Origin: Plectrocnemia conspersa
Taxonomy: Eukaryota; Arthropoda; Insecta; Trichoptera; Polycentropodidae
Assembly (NCBI GenBank): GCA_009617715.1
Contig: VTFK01000097.1
Span: forward strand, 744,001 to 808,000
Direction: 5' to 3'
Length of the DNA: 64,000 nt
A model generated the notes under the pieces. That model worked only from the letters and a program-made list of their open reading frames with translations, did not search any database and was not told the DNA's origin. A program made the translations under genes and the position numbers. Positions 36,370-49,708 of the stretch are shown here, one piece after another (the stretch's first letter is position 1; each line of letters starts with the position of its first letter).

Positions 36370-39300
36370 TATGTAATATTTTTTAAAAGTACAATTTATG
36401 CCCTAATTGAATGGTTGAATGAACTTTTAAAAATGTCAAAACCATCTGAAATAGTTATTTAAAAAAAATGTATCTTGAAATATAAACCGCATAACTTCAA
36501 AACGACATAAAAATAGTACGCATAAAAAAGTGTATTTGATTCTCTATAAATAAAAAAAATATATAGAGTTTTAAGAATCTTTAAGATTTTTAATTTTAAT
36601 TTTAAAAAACAATTTCAAGAAAAGTCTTTCAAAAAAATATAATATTAAATTACTTCATACTTTACTATAACTTATATTATAAAGTATTTATAAATAAATG
36701 TAACGTACTGGTATATTTTTATTTTTAAATTAAAATTAATTATGTAAACAAAACAGATATTTTGGTGATTTTTATTATTTAATTTGCATAATATAATTTG
36801 TATATAATTTGCACTGAAATTGTTTTAGCAGGGTGACTTTGATAAGGAGAAAGTGGGTGTGGATTTAAAAATACACAAAGCCTACATTTTAAACAAAAAA
36901 CTAAACTTAAAAAAATACAAGGACCATTTATTTTTATTATTATTATTTACATGTAGGGAGTAATGATACAATTGCACGGACGAGTGCAAATTAATGGCAG
37001 TCGGCGGTCATCGGGCCCCGTAACAAAGCGCGGCTATTATCAACGGGGAGAATGGCCAAAGCCAAAAAAAGCTATTACCGGGAAATTAGGAGCATTAGAA
37101 AAGTTTGCGGTGGGGTGGACAAAATTAATGATTGAGAGCCGACTTTGTTTGGCCGAAAAATCAAGGGCCGAAAGGTAACAAATCACCCGAGTCGAGAATT
37201 AGTCCCAAACGAGTGGGACGCACCGGCAATTATATCAGATAGCCGATTTACGGCATAAAAATCTTTTGTCATTTTGGGCAATTATTTTCTTGACATAAAC
37301 TTTTCAAAGATCAAATCTGGCGATGTTGTGTGTGTGTTGGTGTATTTGTGCATTGACAGTGAAAAATAACAGTCAGTGACAAATCTTTAAGGGTGAGTGG
37401 TTCTTGAGTGCATCATCAGACAAATTTCGGCGTCTGCCGATGAAAAAAGCCAGTGGCCAATGAAGTATGTCTTCTAGTTGTTAAATCAGTTAGCGTCCGT
37501 GCCACGGATAATCACATTAAATGGGAAAAGAGCGCTAAAGGGAGCCATTTCTTGCTTACTCTTCTTATTTGCCGTGATGTGTAGGGACTTTGTTACAGTA
37601 AAATCAAATTAAATGATAATCTAATCAATTATGTTAAAAACATATAATTGCCACCACAAAGCTCAGTTGTACTAATCATAGGCCCAACTCCTATCGAGTC
37701 TCAGAATGTTTAGAATTACATTGTATCTACTATTTCTAAGATAATAATTATTAATCCGACTGATTGCACACAAAATATACTTATGCAAATTTAAACAAAC
37801 TATGTGCATATATTAGAATATAAAATATCATTCTATATGTTAGATATAGGTACATCAAACCGATTTAAAGAAAATGAATGCGAACAATTTTGTCATGAAT
37901 AAATTTCGACGTTCAACCATCATACAAGTAATAAAGACCCTGACAGAAGATGACCACCATGAGGGGGTGGTTTCGTTTCAGTAAGTGAGCAAGCAACATC
38001 CACCCTCCTAGCGTAGAGAATTCCTCTCGCTTCCAACCGATTCACCCGCAAAGCAGTTCTCCTAATGGAATTATTAGTATTTCTGTCATTCGCCGCTCGC
38101 TGGCCGGAACAATCGTCATGCTGCTTCAGTGAACACGCCGGAGGCTGTGCATCTCCTACACCTTCTTCCATCTCCTTTCCAACTTATCATCTTTACGTGA
38201 CGGACATATCTACCCCCTTAAAGGGGAGAATTAATGGCTATAGTCAGAAATTACGTATAAATCATAAAAATCCTATTTATTAAACAATTACATATATTAT
38301 ACTAAGACATGAAAAAGTGCTCAATAAACTTCTGTATTTAATATTACGTTATGTACATGTAATATTGAGTTTCATTGCTTATTTTATATGTGTACATATG
38401 TTTTGTTGGTTGTATTTTTTGTAAAAATAAAAAGAACGGCATTGTACTGACTCATGTGGAGGGATGCTTAGGTTTCTGATCACGTTTGCAGACGTAGTCT
38501 GGTCAGCTGCGGGCCCTTTTTATGATTCCACACGAAAATAATTTCCTTCAAATGAATTACGCAATTAAGCTGGAATTATCTTTTATTAATGGCGTCGAAA
38601 ATTCAATGATTGCATTTTTATTGCATTGAATAAAGTAAATTTATATATGGTTATTTTATGAATGGCTACGAATGAAAACTCATTCAATGGTTTAAGTAAA
38701 ATTTAAGCAAAACAAGGTTTTCATTATTATTTTTTCATTGAATCACTTGCAAAAGATAAAATTTAAAATTTAGAATTATAAGAGAATTAGGGAAAGGTTT
38801 TAAAATCACTATGAAAAATAAACTACCAGTTTAAAAATTCATACTTGATCTAATTTGTATGTATATAAAGCATACTAAATACTAGAACACGTTTTTTGCT
38901 CTCAAGTCTGACTTGGACTTATATTGTCAAATATCATTCTTAAATTGTTGTTTTTATTGAATATATAGTATATACTTAATTATTCAAATGCCTATAATAT
39001 TAGGTATAACAACGATTAAAATATAAAAAATCAATTCTTGAGAAACTACGCCATAAATTATTTTTAAGGATGAATTAAATCGAAAGAAAAATCACCACCA
39101 TGATGTCAAATTTCGTACCTTTTTAATTGTTAAGATCATCGCAAACGGATAGGAATTTATAACACTTTTAGAGAGAATTCATAGTCGTGAGCTTTCCAAA
39201 GTAATCCACAGCAGTCGAGCCGTTATATTTCCCATTGCGGTGTCAACCACGAAAATAGTAAAAAAAACATATTATCGCACATCTTTTTTTAGCTTCTCGT

Positions 39301-42300
39301 CAGAAACATCGTTGTGTCATGGGTTGTTGACACCGCCCCTTAGCAAGCTCGATAAAAATCTGGATGGCTCATGAAAAGTGTTCTCAAGCGCTGATGTCCT
39401 GGTTGTAACGAACAAGAATAAGTTACCGATCATTGACGGGTTGTTGACACTGCCCCTTAGCAAATTAAAAAAGCGCTTCATTGAGTAGAAACTACGCCTA
39501 GAATTCAATGAATTGTATCCCAGTGCTTTTAGCAAAATGGAACTATGATACAAATATAGATTCAATCCCTACTTGTAGAGATTTGTCAGATATTTTTCTG
39601 AATTCTTTCCAATAACAAACAACAACCACATGAAATCCAAGTGAAACGAAATACTTTCTTTCACTTGAATTTCAAACAATGCAGACATATTTTAGAACGC
39701 CGCGAACTAGCGTATCGTACAGAACGTGAATCGACTATAAATTATTGAAGTGACTCGCGCTCCGCATACCGAAGCCAAACATTGCCGATGTGCATAAAAA
39801 TACTAATTTGAGACCTGAAATCAGAAAACAAACTATTTCCTTTTATAAAAAAAAATAATAAATCTTTTAATACCTATTATTTGAAAACATTTAATTTTGC
39901 AAATGAAATTATTTATTAAGGATGTTTTCATATAGGATTTTTCTCATACAAAAATAAATAAAGAATGGTGACTTGATGAGAAATGGAATTAAATTTAATA
40001 ATTGAATAAAAAAATATTTAATAGAATATTTATTATAATACTAAAAAAAATTACGTGACAAAATTGGATATTTAAATTTTTTTTTTTATTTAAACTTCAT
40101 AATTTAATTTACGAGTTACTGTTGAAATTAGGGTTATGAATATGTTGAAAATAGTAACTTGCTTTTTGTAAATCAGCGTAATGCAAAAATAAGTTTTAAT
40201 CAATCAAAAAAGATACATAAGTATGTATATATATAGTAATGTAAGAAAAATAAAATTACATATTTAAAACCGTCGAGAAAAAATATTGCTTATCACTGTT
40301 CTATAAGATTTGTGGGAAGGGCTTTTATAAAAATTAAAATATTTTCTTAATTGCTTGGAGACATCTCTTGCATATAAACGTAATCATTTTTATTATACGT
40401 ATACGTATATGCACACATATATATATATATATATTTTAATTGTTATTAAATCTGTAGTTTAGTTATTTATAAAAATTGTTTATGAAGCAAATTGTTTTTA
40501 AGCAAAGATCATATTTTATTATAAATAAATAATACTTTTAATATTTATAAAATAATAATTTTGAATTGATCATAAGATATTATATGCTTTATAAAAGTTG
40601 AATCTTGATTTATAATTTGATTTAAAACTTTTATCTTTGTATAACTGAAAATAATATAGAAAACATAATAAAGCCATCTCGCTGATTGAAATAATTGATT
40701 GATATTATTAATTTGTCAGACGTCAAACGTCACGTTTTTTTCTTCTCCAAAGAATAGTCTCCATGGTTTCAATTCTCCCTGAGTATCGTCTAACACAAAA
40801 ACTCCATATTTCTTTCATTTTTATCCCTCGCCTCTCTAACTCTCCTTTGTTGCTTTTATCTGCTCTTATAATTAAAGACAAATACCGTGAACGATCGCAT
40901 CAAGGGCTCTCCCTTTCTATAATATATAATAAACTCTCCACGACGATACGACAGTTGAATGTCGATTCAGTCATTAAGTCCATATTATAATGTCACATGA
41001 CGATAAAATTTTATTATACTATGCATATCGTTAAATTTTCAATATGCAAATTTATTATATAGCTATGGGTGTTAAACCGCATCCTTCGGCAACTCGTCAA
41101 ACTATAACCCCTAATCGCTCCTTTCGCCGTTATAACTTTATTTGCAATAATTGCGCTCGGCCCCGTCGTGGTAACGTTGTAATATTTTCGGTTTTATAGG
41201 TGCGTAATGTATCAGTAGGTGGCAGTAAAACTCATGCGGCGCCCCTAGACGCGGGCGCCACTTTGCCTTACCGCTGCGGTTCAGACCAAAAACCGCGCAA
41301 TGGCGCATTTTGATAAAATTTATCCAGAGGTTGAATGCTAATATTATAATGTATGCATAAATAATATCAAAGTTTACGTGATACATTTTAATTGGATATG
41401 TTTCGTTATATATTTGCAGAATTAATATGGAGAACGTGCGATATTACTATTGTTATATATATGTATTAAAAAGTATGTAAGCTAAAAACATAATAAATAT
41501 TATTATTAATAAGCAGATGAAAATATGTTTTATCTTTATATTTGCATTTAAACAGAAGTTTTTTTACTCTTGTGTCTTAAAAAAAATATTTCGACTTTAA
41601 AATTTGTATCGAAGTGGTCAATATCGAGTTTTAAAATAATTTGATATAATTTGTCATGAGCTTCTTCTTTGGGTGGCAATTATACACTGCTACAGTCGAT
41701 TTTATTGTACGTTTAAATGATTACATAGTTTCAAATGTTTCAGACGAGGCGCCGCTGGCCATCGGACTATCATTGTATTCCTATTTCCGTCGCTAAGTCA
41801 GATGGTGTTGCCAGTGTTACTTAGCTCATAGGTCAATAAATCAGCCCCCACATGTTTCTCAAGTGACCATCGTCAAATAACATTTTGCTTATATTATCAG
41901 CTTTTTTTTTCTGTATCAATGACATAGACGCGGAAATTTAAGACTAATATGACTTGAAAATGTCAGTTATGATATTTTCAATTTTTACTTTGAGAATTTC
42001 TGTGTGTTTATTTTTAAGCGATTTAGATACTTTAAGTTTAGTTAAATAATGAATTATCTGCTGGTTTTAGCTTTTCAAGTTTACGCAACTACGTTTCGTT
42101 CACAATGCCCTGAATTTTATCTCGAAAAATATATTAGTATGTATGTATATATGTATTTTCAATGCAACATATGTAATATATTTCTGATAGTATTATTATA
42201 TTTATATGTAGTATTTCTTGTTTTTTTCAGTTCCAAGACCATGGATCTGCTTTAATGTTTTTTATAACATCTTATCAGAGTTGAGTTTTCGGTTATGTCA

Positions 42301-43860
42301 TATTATAATATAGAGTGCTATTTTTTTTTTTAAAATCATTATTTTTTGTAGAAAATAAATGATGTGTATTATATATAATTATAGACACTGATATTAATTC
42401 GCTATTTTTTATTATGTACATAATTTTTGTATATAATAATAACTATTATTTTCTAGTGCATTGCACTAATTTTAAATTTTACATAGTTTTTATCTTTGAA
42501 TTTAAAAAAATTGTATGGTTTTTAACTTAGTTTGTTTTATTGATATGCTACAAATTTCAACTAAATTTTTTAAAATAAATAATGTGAATACTTTCACTCA
42601 TTAACAATTTTATTACTCCATTATTTACTCGTTTATGATAAAATTGTGTGAAAAAAATAATTTATTTAATAAATATTGATAAATTTTATTCAGCAACTGT
42701 GTTCGGTATTTAAGACGGCGCCTGTGAATGATGGTCCTATATAGTGTCTTTATATCCCTAGCAGACACGTATGTATGCATGTACCTTGAAGGTTTTTATG
42801 TTTCTCACCCATTGTGTCCGATGGCTTTGCATGAATATGCATTTTTATTTTATTCGCCAATAAAAGTGAAACATTCCATTATATTCCCGAAGGATATTCG
42901 GACACTTGGGTAGGGGGAAGGGCAATATCCACCCTACGATATTGCGAACCTAGTGTTCGAATATCCATGCAAATGTAGTATGTGTATGTGTGAGTATTAA
43001 ATGGGTGTTTGTTCGAAAGCAATTTTCGAAACAATAAAAGTTCACATGCAATTAACAATTAAGAATGGGTTTAATTTAAAGAGCTTTTCTTCGCCGTTTT
43101 ATCGCATTCAAACGGCGGTTATGAAGATAATTTAGACTTTTAATTAAAAGGGCTTTCGTTTGAGTGGAGTCGAGTGGTGCACACCGTGGAACTTTGGACG
43201 ATGAAATTGAAGGGCTCTCCTAGAAGCAACTTAAATATTTACGTGACTTAATTACTGTTGATGCAATATGCAACTAGCTGGCGCAGACTTTGCGGACTGA
43301 CATCAAAGCGAAGAAAAATATTGAATGCGCATTTTTTAAGTGCCGTGTCAACTCTTTTTTTATTATACAATTAAATGCCAAGATTGAATATTAAAATCTT
43401 AATTGAAACTTATCTAAAGTTAAATTAAATTATACCCCAGGTTATATACATTTGATAAATTAAATACGCTCGAGTGCGCACGAGACACGGTTCTAAGCGG
43501 ATTGTTAAGACATTTAATTGCGTGATTATTCTGTGACTAAATATGATGAAGGTCTCCAAAGTTTCCCTCTCTTTTCCAACGTCTTATGTTTGCGGCGTTT
43601 TCCGAGGGGACTTACACAAGTACTCGTGTTTATACCCTCGTTAAATTTTCTCATACGCTAAAAGTGTGGCACAAAAGTCTCTGGACTCCTGCATTTATAT
43701 GTAGTATGACTTTGCAATTTTAGAGAATAATAATAATAAATATATACGTACATATATACAAGGAATATTTGGAAAGTCAAATACCTTGTCAAATAGTAAC
43801 CAGAGTTTCTTGATTCTTCTGCATCTATCTCGCCAATATTTGGTAACCATTTTTTTAGTA
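36370..43860. other. intergenic DNA with islands and simple repeats
   Basis: Islands lie at 36960-37560, 37920-38230, 38440-38530, 41040-41330, 41740-41870 and 42900-43330. The one at 37920-38230 has an 83-codon minus-strand frame overlapped by a plus frame, with no recognised domain. The 41-kb island includes a GGCGCC-rich core. A short (AT)n run lies near 40415-40435. No gene is supported. Confidence 0.45.
39317..39565 (-). repeat. short frame with an internal 119-bp-period duplication
   Basis: GGGTTGTTGACACCGCCCCT and GGGTTGTTGACACTGCCCCT, each followed by TAGCAA, lie 119 bases apart (39319 and 39438). On the minus strand they give RFFNLLRGSVNNP and RFLSSLLRGGVNNP within one open frame of 82 codons. 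Position-specific similarity extends over about 13 residues. A related GGTGTCAACCACG lies at 39239. It may be a piece of an unknown repeat or a degenerate tandem-repeat protein; no family recognised. Confidence 0.4.
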
Positions 43861-43866
43861 TATAAA

Positions 43867-44050
43867 ATAAAGAGAAACAGCACGAGGAAGCTTTTCTGAG
43901 GATCTCCAGATTTTACGCAAATATTTGATTAAGCAGCATACCTTTTACTCCTCATGTATGAGGATATTAAGAGTAGCAGATAGTCGGGAGTTTAATATTT
44001 ATAGTTTGTGAATCAAACTGTCATGCCATACCGTGTCAAAAGCTTTTTTT
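43867..44050 (-). pseudogene. Jockey-like reverse transcriptase remnant
   Basis: The minus strand reads AFDTVWHDSLIHKL (palm A) and later DPQKSFLVLFLYFI (a broken VPQGSxLSPLLF). It is interrupted at the 44.04-kb end by the younger retrotransposon copy. It resembles the remnant at 26565-26790. Confidence 0.7.
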
Positions 44051-44731
44051 ATATTATTATTATTTTTTTATTAATTTATTTAGCTTAATAGCTAATCTTT
44101 ACATCTAAAAAAAATTTAGTAAACATATATAAAAATATATAAAAAAATACATAACAGAAAGAAAAAAATGAAAATATACAATAATAAAGTCTTAATATTA
44201 TAATTTATTTCTATATGTACGAAGGTGTTTTTTTTTATTCCATTTATGAAACCCGTTATATTTTTTGCTGTTTCAGATTTCTCTTGGAAGACTATTATAT
44301 AAATCAAAACCTCCGTACATAATTCCCCTAGCCGTACTCGTTTTCTTATACTTAATTATCTTTAAATTTTCTTTATTTCTAGTATTATATTTATGTACAT
44401 CTTTATTTCTTATTAAATACTTATTAAAATATTTTGGTAACATATTATTTTTCTAACTTATATATAAATACTAAAACATTCATACTCAATATTTCTTGAA
44501 CATTCAACCATTCTAATCTATCAATCATACTTTTACAATTAGTTAATCTATTTTTATTTAAGATTACTCTCATTGTCCTATTTTGTAATTTTTGCAACAT
44601 TTGTTTATCTAATTTATTTAACATATTTAATAGTGTTGCACAATAATTAAAATGGGGCAATATTATACTATTGTAAATTTTTTTTTTGTATTTATACTTA
44701 ATATATTTCTTAATCTAGATAATAACTAACA
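44041..44731 (-). mobile_element. non-LTR retrotransposon, 5'-truncated (same family, copy 2)
   Basis: Nearly identical to 54600-55220 of copy 1. It encodes the thumb and C-terminus (HFNYCATLLNMLNKLDKQML and RVILNKNRLTNCKSMIDRLE), with several 1-base indels in homopolymers. The 3' tail is TAA-rich. The element stops at 44731 within TAATCTAGATAATAA. Its 3' end abuts an older Jockey-like fragment at 43867-44050, so it probably inserted into that element. Confidence 0.9.
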
Positions 44732-47700
44732 TTTAAAGGCCAATATTTTTTTTAAATTAAAATTAGCGAATGTATGCTTTGGCAAACTATTAATTTTAAA
44801 ACGAGCTTCGCGTAAGGATTATTGTTTTTAATATTTCAATTAATTACAGAAATAAACTAATGGAGCGATAGTTAATCGGAATTGTATAATCCTTATCGGG
44901 TTAATTATTAAATTAATTTTAGCGCTTATCCAATTGGTTTAAAATTACTGTTTTATAAATAACAGCATTGTACTCTTCAAGACATTTATCGATGTTTATA
45001 GATCAGTACACATTTATTTTTTTAATCAGTGTCAACGGATATCTTTTCATTGATTTTTTATGTATGTATGTAAAAATAAAAGCGGCTCACTCTAATTGAT
45101 TACAGGTTTATTTGCGTAAGCTCTTATATAATATTAATAAAAATCAAAGGTACATCACACATTAATTTATGTTCAGCATTTACTTTACATTACCATATTT
45201 AAGCAAACGATTTCGACGCAGATAAAGTAATATCACTTGAAAATATGTACATAGGGGAAGAGAGGTCGAGAAAATTTATCTAGCTAAAGATGTCATACAT
45301 TTTTCCGGTTCATGTTTAAATCAACATTGCAGATTTGACAGTAGCAGTAGGAAGAAGAAGACAAAAGGCGGGTGGGTTCAAATTTATATTGTTTCTGAGC
45401 AACTCCGACGCTTCGGAACGCATGCTGTAAGGCGGATTTGCATGTGATTATCATTTTTGATTCGTGTTTTTCGCAAAGTCGATGACTCTGTATGGGGAGA
45501 GTGAACGAAGACTCTTTGTCGACGGGATGAAAGCGATATTCGCTAATGCGAAAGACTCTTTTGAAGATTTGCAAATGCCTTCGTAATTTATTCACGACTG
45601 CTAATTTATAGATAAGACGAACGAGCGTCTGCTTGAAATATTCACCGTGTATCACAAATCACCTATTGAGAGGAATGCAAATGCGCATAAATTTTAAACG
45701 CAGTACTTTTTACTTTTATCTTGATATAATTTAAGATGATTTTAGCTATAATATTAGTTTTTACAATAAGGTAAGGTGACCAGGCGTCCCAGATTAGGCG
45801 AAACTAACAGCATTCTTTTTTTTGTATCTTTAAAATAGTAATATAACTATTGAGTCAACAACCTTTACATTTAATCTTTAACAGATCACACGATGATTCA
45901 CCAACTTTGATCATAAAATATGTTATATATTATACCAATGCATTACCGTAAAGGATAAAAATTGAATTATTTTACCCGGTCGTTATATCCATACGACTTC
46001 CTACGTATTATTCAGTTATCATCGCGGCTTATAATCTTTACATGCAACTGAGCATAAATCGTGAATAGGCCGCCACATAAAAACCAAATAAAATCCATCC
46101 CCTCCTAGTCGGATAGGAATAATCAGAATGCGTTTTGACGATCGTAAAAATATGGTTTTACGAGTTTGGGTCATATGAACGAGCTACGGATTCCGAGCCG
46201 ATGGTTTTACGCCCCGGTTTTGCGAAATTGTATACAGGACAAAAGGGATGTTTAGTATGCGAAGCGTACTCGTTAAATAGTCGTAGTTGCCGAACCTACT
46301 AGGCGTTTACAATTCAGACAGAAATTATTATGGCTTGAATTTTTTACAAGCGTACAATTTCTATACTATGGTACATAAATAATGCTCCATAATTTTTTTG
46401 TATCTATATTGAATACATTTATTCACTTGTAGATTGTAATTGTTCAATACATAGCTCCGCGAATAAAATTCAAACATGTTTGACCTCATAACAGGCGAGT
46501 GACAAAAAATACTATATTTTCGCACTCGCTGCGTATGAAAGAAATGGCGTATATTTTTTTGCTTGGCTGGCTGATCTTGACCGAAGTGACATCTGAATGT
46601 CAGTAGTCTGTCGACAGTTGCAAAGATTGACAAGTCAGATTATAAATTTGTTTACAAATTTAATTAAAAGGAATGGACATTTATTTTTTAAGAGACAACA
46701 TGACTTACTGAAAAAGTCCAAGCCCAAGAAATTTGTATTGTTATGATTGAAAATGTAAATGCAATCGCATCAGTTACCGCATTGCACTTAATGGCGAAGC
46801 TCATACAATTGAAGAGATACTCATTTAGACAACAAGCAGGTTGCCAAAAAAAGAAGCAGTACAATTATCAAATAATATATAATATAGTTTCATGACACAT
46901 CAAAGATATTTTTATTGACATAGAAAAGGAGCTATTTTTAGCTTTATGCAAATGGATAAATCCACAGATGTCACAAGGCTACATAGTTGATAAAAGTATG
47001 TATAGCACATAAGTTAAATCTATAAACGGTACATTTCCTTTTGCCTTATATTTATTATAATACATAACCATGAAAAATTGACTTCAATGAGGGCAAATCA
47101 CCTTTGATGGAAGAAAAAGAAAAGCAGGCGAATGTACTTTTTGACTGGAAAATTGCTCGTGATTTAAAAGCGGAAAGCAAACGTTAAAGCAATCGACAGT
47201 CTCCGGCGCGCACCAGTAATAGCTTCTTCAGAGAATAATAATGTCTATTTACATGTTTCCCTCAATTCTGTGAAAGGAGAGATATCCGCCTAATGCGACT
47301 TGTCAGTCGTGCACCCCTCTGGAGTACTTGTGGACTCATTCTTCTATAGCGCGGTGAAATAGCACCGACCATAGAAAAAATGACACGCCTTACGTGGCAA
47401 TCGTGAAGTAAAGCGAAAAAAGGAGGCAGAAGTCAAAGAAGGGGGGTATATATGGTATAACAGCGAGAAATGAAAGCCTATCGACATGTGAAATGAGCAT
47501 GTCAAGACGCTAAGCTCTCGGCCTCGTAATGTATATAAAGAAGGTTATTTTTCTATGGAAAATCTCGAAGTTACTCCCTCGCCTCGGCCAGATTGAAAAC
47601 TCTTTTTATGGCATCGTTCCGACGGGGATGAGCCGTCTTCGGAATTGAATGTAAATATTATCATTTCATATGGATTATTCTCAATTATTTTCGTATTAGA

Positions 47701-48029
47701 TTTTTATTTGTTGGTGTAACGAGCGCTGCAACGGCACATGTATGATTACTGAGGGATCAGTATGAAGATTGTGTTATAAAAACAGATAATCTATTTTAAA
47801 TTACGTGATTAAAAAATTATTACTAAATCTATGGCCTATATCTATAGTTTGGAAAATATTTAAATTTTTACGCATTATAATATTGCGTTAAACGCCATAA
47901 AAAAATAATTTAATATTAGGCTCTGTACTAAATGTTATCTCCAAAACGCATAGAAGTATGTATGTAACCTATAAATCTTCTCAACCATTTGATATGATAT
48001 GCAAATACTTTAAAGAGATCATGAGTGAA
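44732..48029. other. intergenic DNA with islands
   Basis: Islands lie at 45290-45660 (a 120-codon minus-strand frame, no domain), 46000-46300, 46440-46630 and 47080-47660. A few stretches look coding-like in composition, but no splice-compatible exon chain or known motif was found. Confidence 0.4.
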
Positions 48030-48865
48030 TGTCAATACAGTTTCAGACTCAACAGCAGACACATTATGAGAAAAATCATGGAGAAAGCATATAGAAATAA
48101 TATTTATTTATTTAAATTTAATTAAGACTATAGTGACCTAACAGGTTATCCCAACGATAGCCAAAATACAATTCATAATGTAATTACAATACACAAAAAA
48201 TATATTACAAGTAAGATAAAAATAATACTTAGAAAGAAAAAAAATCATAAAAATTTAAAATTAAATAATACGAACCGGAAAAGTTTATAGTAGCTGACAT
48301 TGCAAGTTAATGTGCAAGGCCAGCGTATTAACGATCCGGATGGCGACAGCCATAAGTAAGGCGGCTAGTACGTACGTCATAGCTCTAATGGTCATCAGAA
48401 GAGGACGCGATCGTGATTCTCGAAATTCGGACGACATTCCGGAATCCAAAACGAGAATTCCTCGAGAATAGTTTGACTGTAGACAGAACCCTTTAGTAGT
48501 TTGAAGAAATGCTTAGTGACATATAACTCCCTGCGAGATATTTTAACACCATTTTGGTGAAAAATAGAAGGTTAATAACATTACTGTTATTACAACAGGC
48601 ATGATGCTGTTGGTCTAACAAAACTTGCCAAAAATGAAGACGTATCTATGAATAATTATTTCGAACAATTTAGCAAAAGCTAACAACATTGCGTTTAGTC
48701 TATAATTCTTTATTCACAATTTATATACAACTCTACTACATTTTTATAGACTTTAAGCGAGCGTTCGATAGCTTGAATATTAAATTGTTGCTGTTATGTC
48801 TAAAGGTATTGGAAATTCCAAAACTTTGCTACATTATTTGTTAATAAATATATATAAATCCTTCG
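48030..48865 (+). pseudogene. old non-LTR reverse transcriptase split by an insertion
   Basis: The plus strand reads CQYSFRLNSRHIMRKIMEKA (48030 on, family GFRxxRSTxDxIFxLRQxxEK) and then, 600 bases later, YIFIDFKRAFDSLNIKLLLL (48737 on, palm A with the catalytic Asp). The two parts would be adjacent in an intact element. The intervening 48116-48736 is foreign. It begins with a minus-strand retrotransposon-style 3' end (TAACCTGTTAGGTCACTATA then AT-rich tail). The motif style is closest to elements with FIDFKxAFDS palms; the clade is uncertain. Confidence 0.65.
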
Positions 48866-49043
48866 ATTCTTCAAGCTAAACTATCCTTTATAATTTAAAT
48901 TCAAGCTATACTTAAAAATTATTTAGTCAATAGCTTAACTATTTAAGCAACTGGGGAATAAATCTTATATACTCTTTACTCAATAACAAATAACACAATT
49001 TTTTTAACATAAAATATTTATTTTACATTTGAATATTAAAATA

Positions 49044-49049
49044 TTTATT
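49044..49049 (-). terminator. polyadenylation signal of cecropin
   Basis: AATAAA on the minus strand about 45 bases after the cecropin stop codon. A second AATAAA lies about 24 bases further on. The spacing suits a short 3' UTR. Confidence 0.6.
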
Positions 49050-49092
49050 TACATTTAAATTTATCAAGTATTTGCACTAAATATGTTGAGCT

Positions 49093-49614
49093 TTATCCCA
49101 GTGCTTTAACTTCTTTGATGACGCCAATAGCTGGTCCTGCCTTGGCAATACCATTTCTTATACGTCTGCTGGCTTTTTCCTAAAAAAAATAATTTATATA
49201 GATTTATTCTAGCAATATAATGTAATGTGCATCCACTGTTTGTTATGATTATTATTTAAAAAAATAATGGTAAGGAGAACATGTGTTCATTAAGGTAAAT
49301 AAGATTTTTACGAAAACAATCATTATTATGATTATGAAGTATGATAATATGGTAGCAATATTATATTAAACATGTTATTCTTATCAGTAGTAATATTATT
49401 TACTCATAATAAAATTTATGTTTATAAGATAAAATTGGTTAAATATTAAAAAATGCTGCATTGATACAAATACGATATTAATATAATTAAAAATAAAACT
49501 CACAAGTTTTTTAAATGCTTTCCATTTTGGTTCGGGTACTGGTGAAGCCGAAACATGAGTCGTAATCACCATGGCGATTAGAAAGAAGAAAAATAATTTC
49601 ACTGAGAACTTCAT
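49093..49614 (-). CDS. Cec: cecropin, canonical antibacterial peptide precursor (two exons)
   Basis: Exon 1 runs 49614-49504 and exon 2 49179-49093. The 324-bp intron has a GTGAGT donor and a pyrimidine-rich TTTTTTTAG acceptor, phase 0. The joined product is 65 residues: a hydrophobic signal peptide (about 1-23, ending VSA), a pro-segment SPVPEP of three X-Pro dipeptides suited to stepwise dipeptidyl-peptidase removal, and a 36-residue mature part. The mature part starts KWKAFKKLEKASRR, has the hinge AKAGPAIGV and ends EVKALG. The N-terminal Trp-containing basic helix, the AGPA hinge and the C-terminal Gly (amide donor) are all hallmarks of insect cecropins. The peptide is secreted into haemolymph and disrupts bacterial membranes. 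The gene is intact, with an immune-type promoter upstream and an AATAAA about 45 bases after the stop. The intron position matches the cecropin family's single intron. Confidence 0.96.
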
Positions 49615-49682
49615 CTTGAGTAATGTTTGTTAAGTCTCAGAGATGAGATGTGGGACTGTATAATTTTCGTAAAGTGCAGCTG

Positions 49683-49692
49683 CTTATATATA
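49683..49692 (-). promoter_or_regulatory. TATA box of cecropin gene
   Basis: Minus strand TATATATAAG, 69 bases upstream of the ATG, followed by GCAGCTGCACTTTA. The same TATA plus GCAGCTGC block is present upstream of the 23.6-kb paralogue and in modified form upstream of the 28.7-kb and 17.8-kb ones, so it marks the shared ancestral core promoter. Confidence 0.75.
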
Positions 49693-49708
49693 CCTACAAT
49701 CTTATCGC

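Noticed and set aside
45293..45655. 120-codon minus-strand frame
   Set aside because: Composition is not obviously coding and no motif is recognised.
49396..49614. 72-codon single-exon reading of the cecropin exon 1
   Set aside because: After AFKKL the frame enters the intron at a GTGAGT donor; the true C-terminus is in the exon at 49179-49093.
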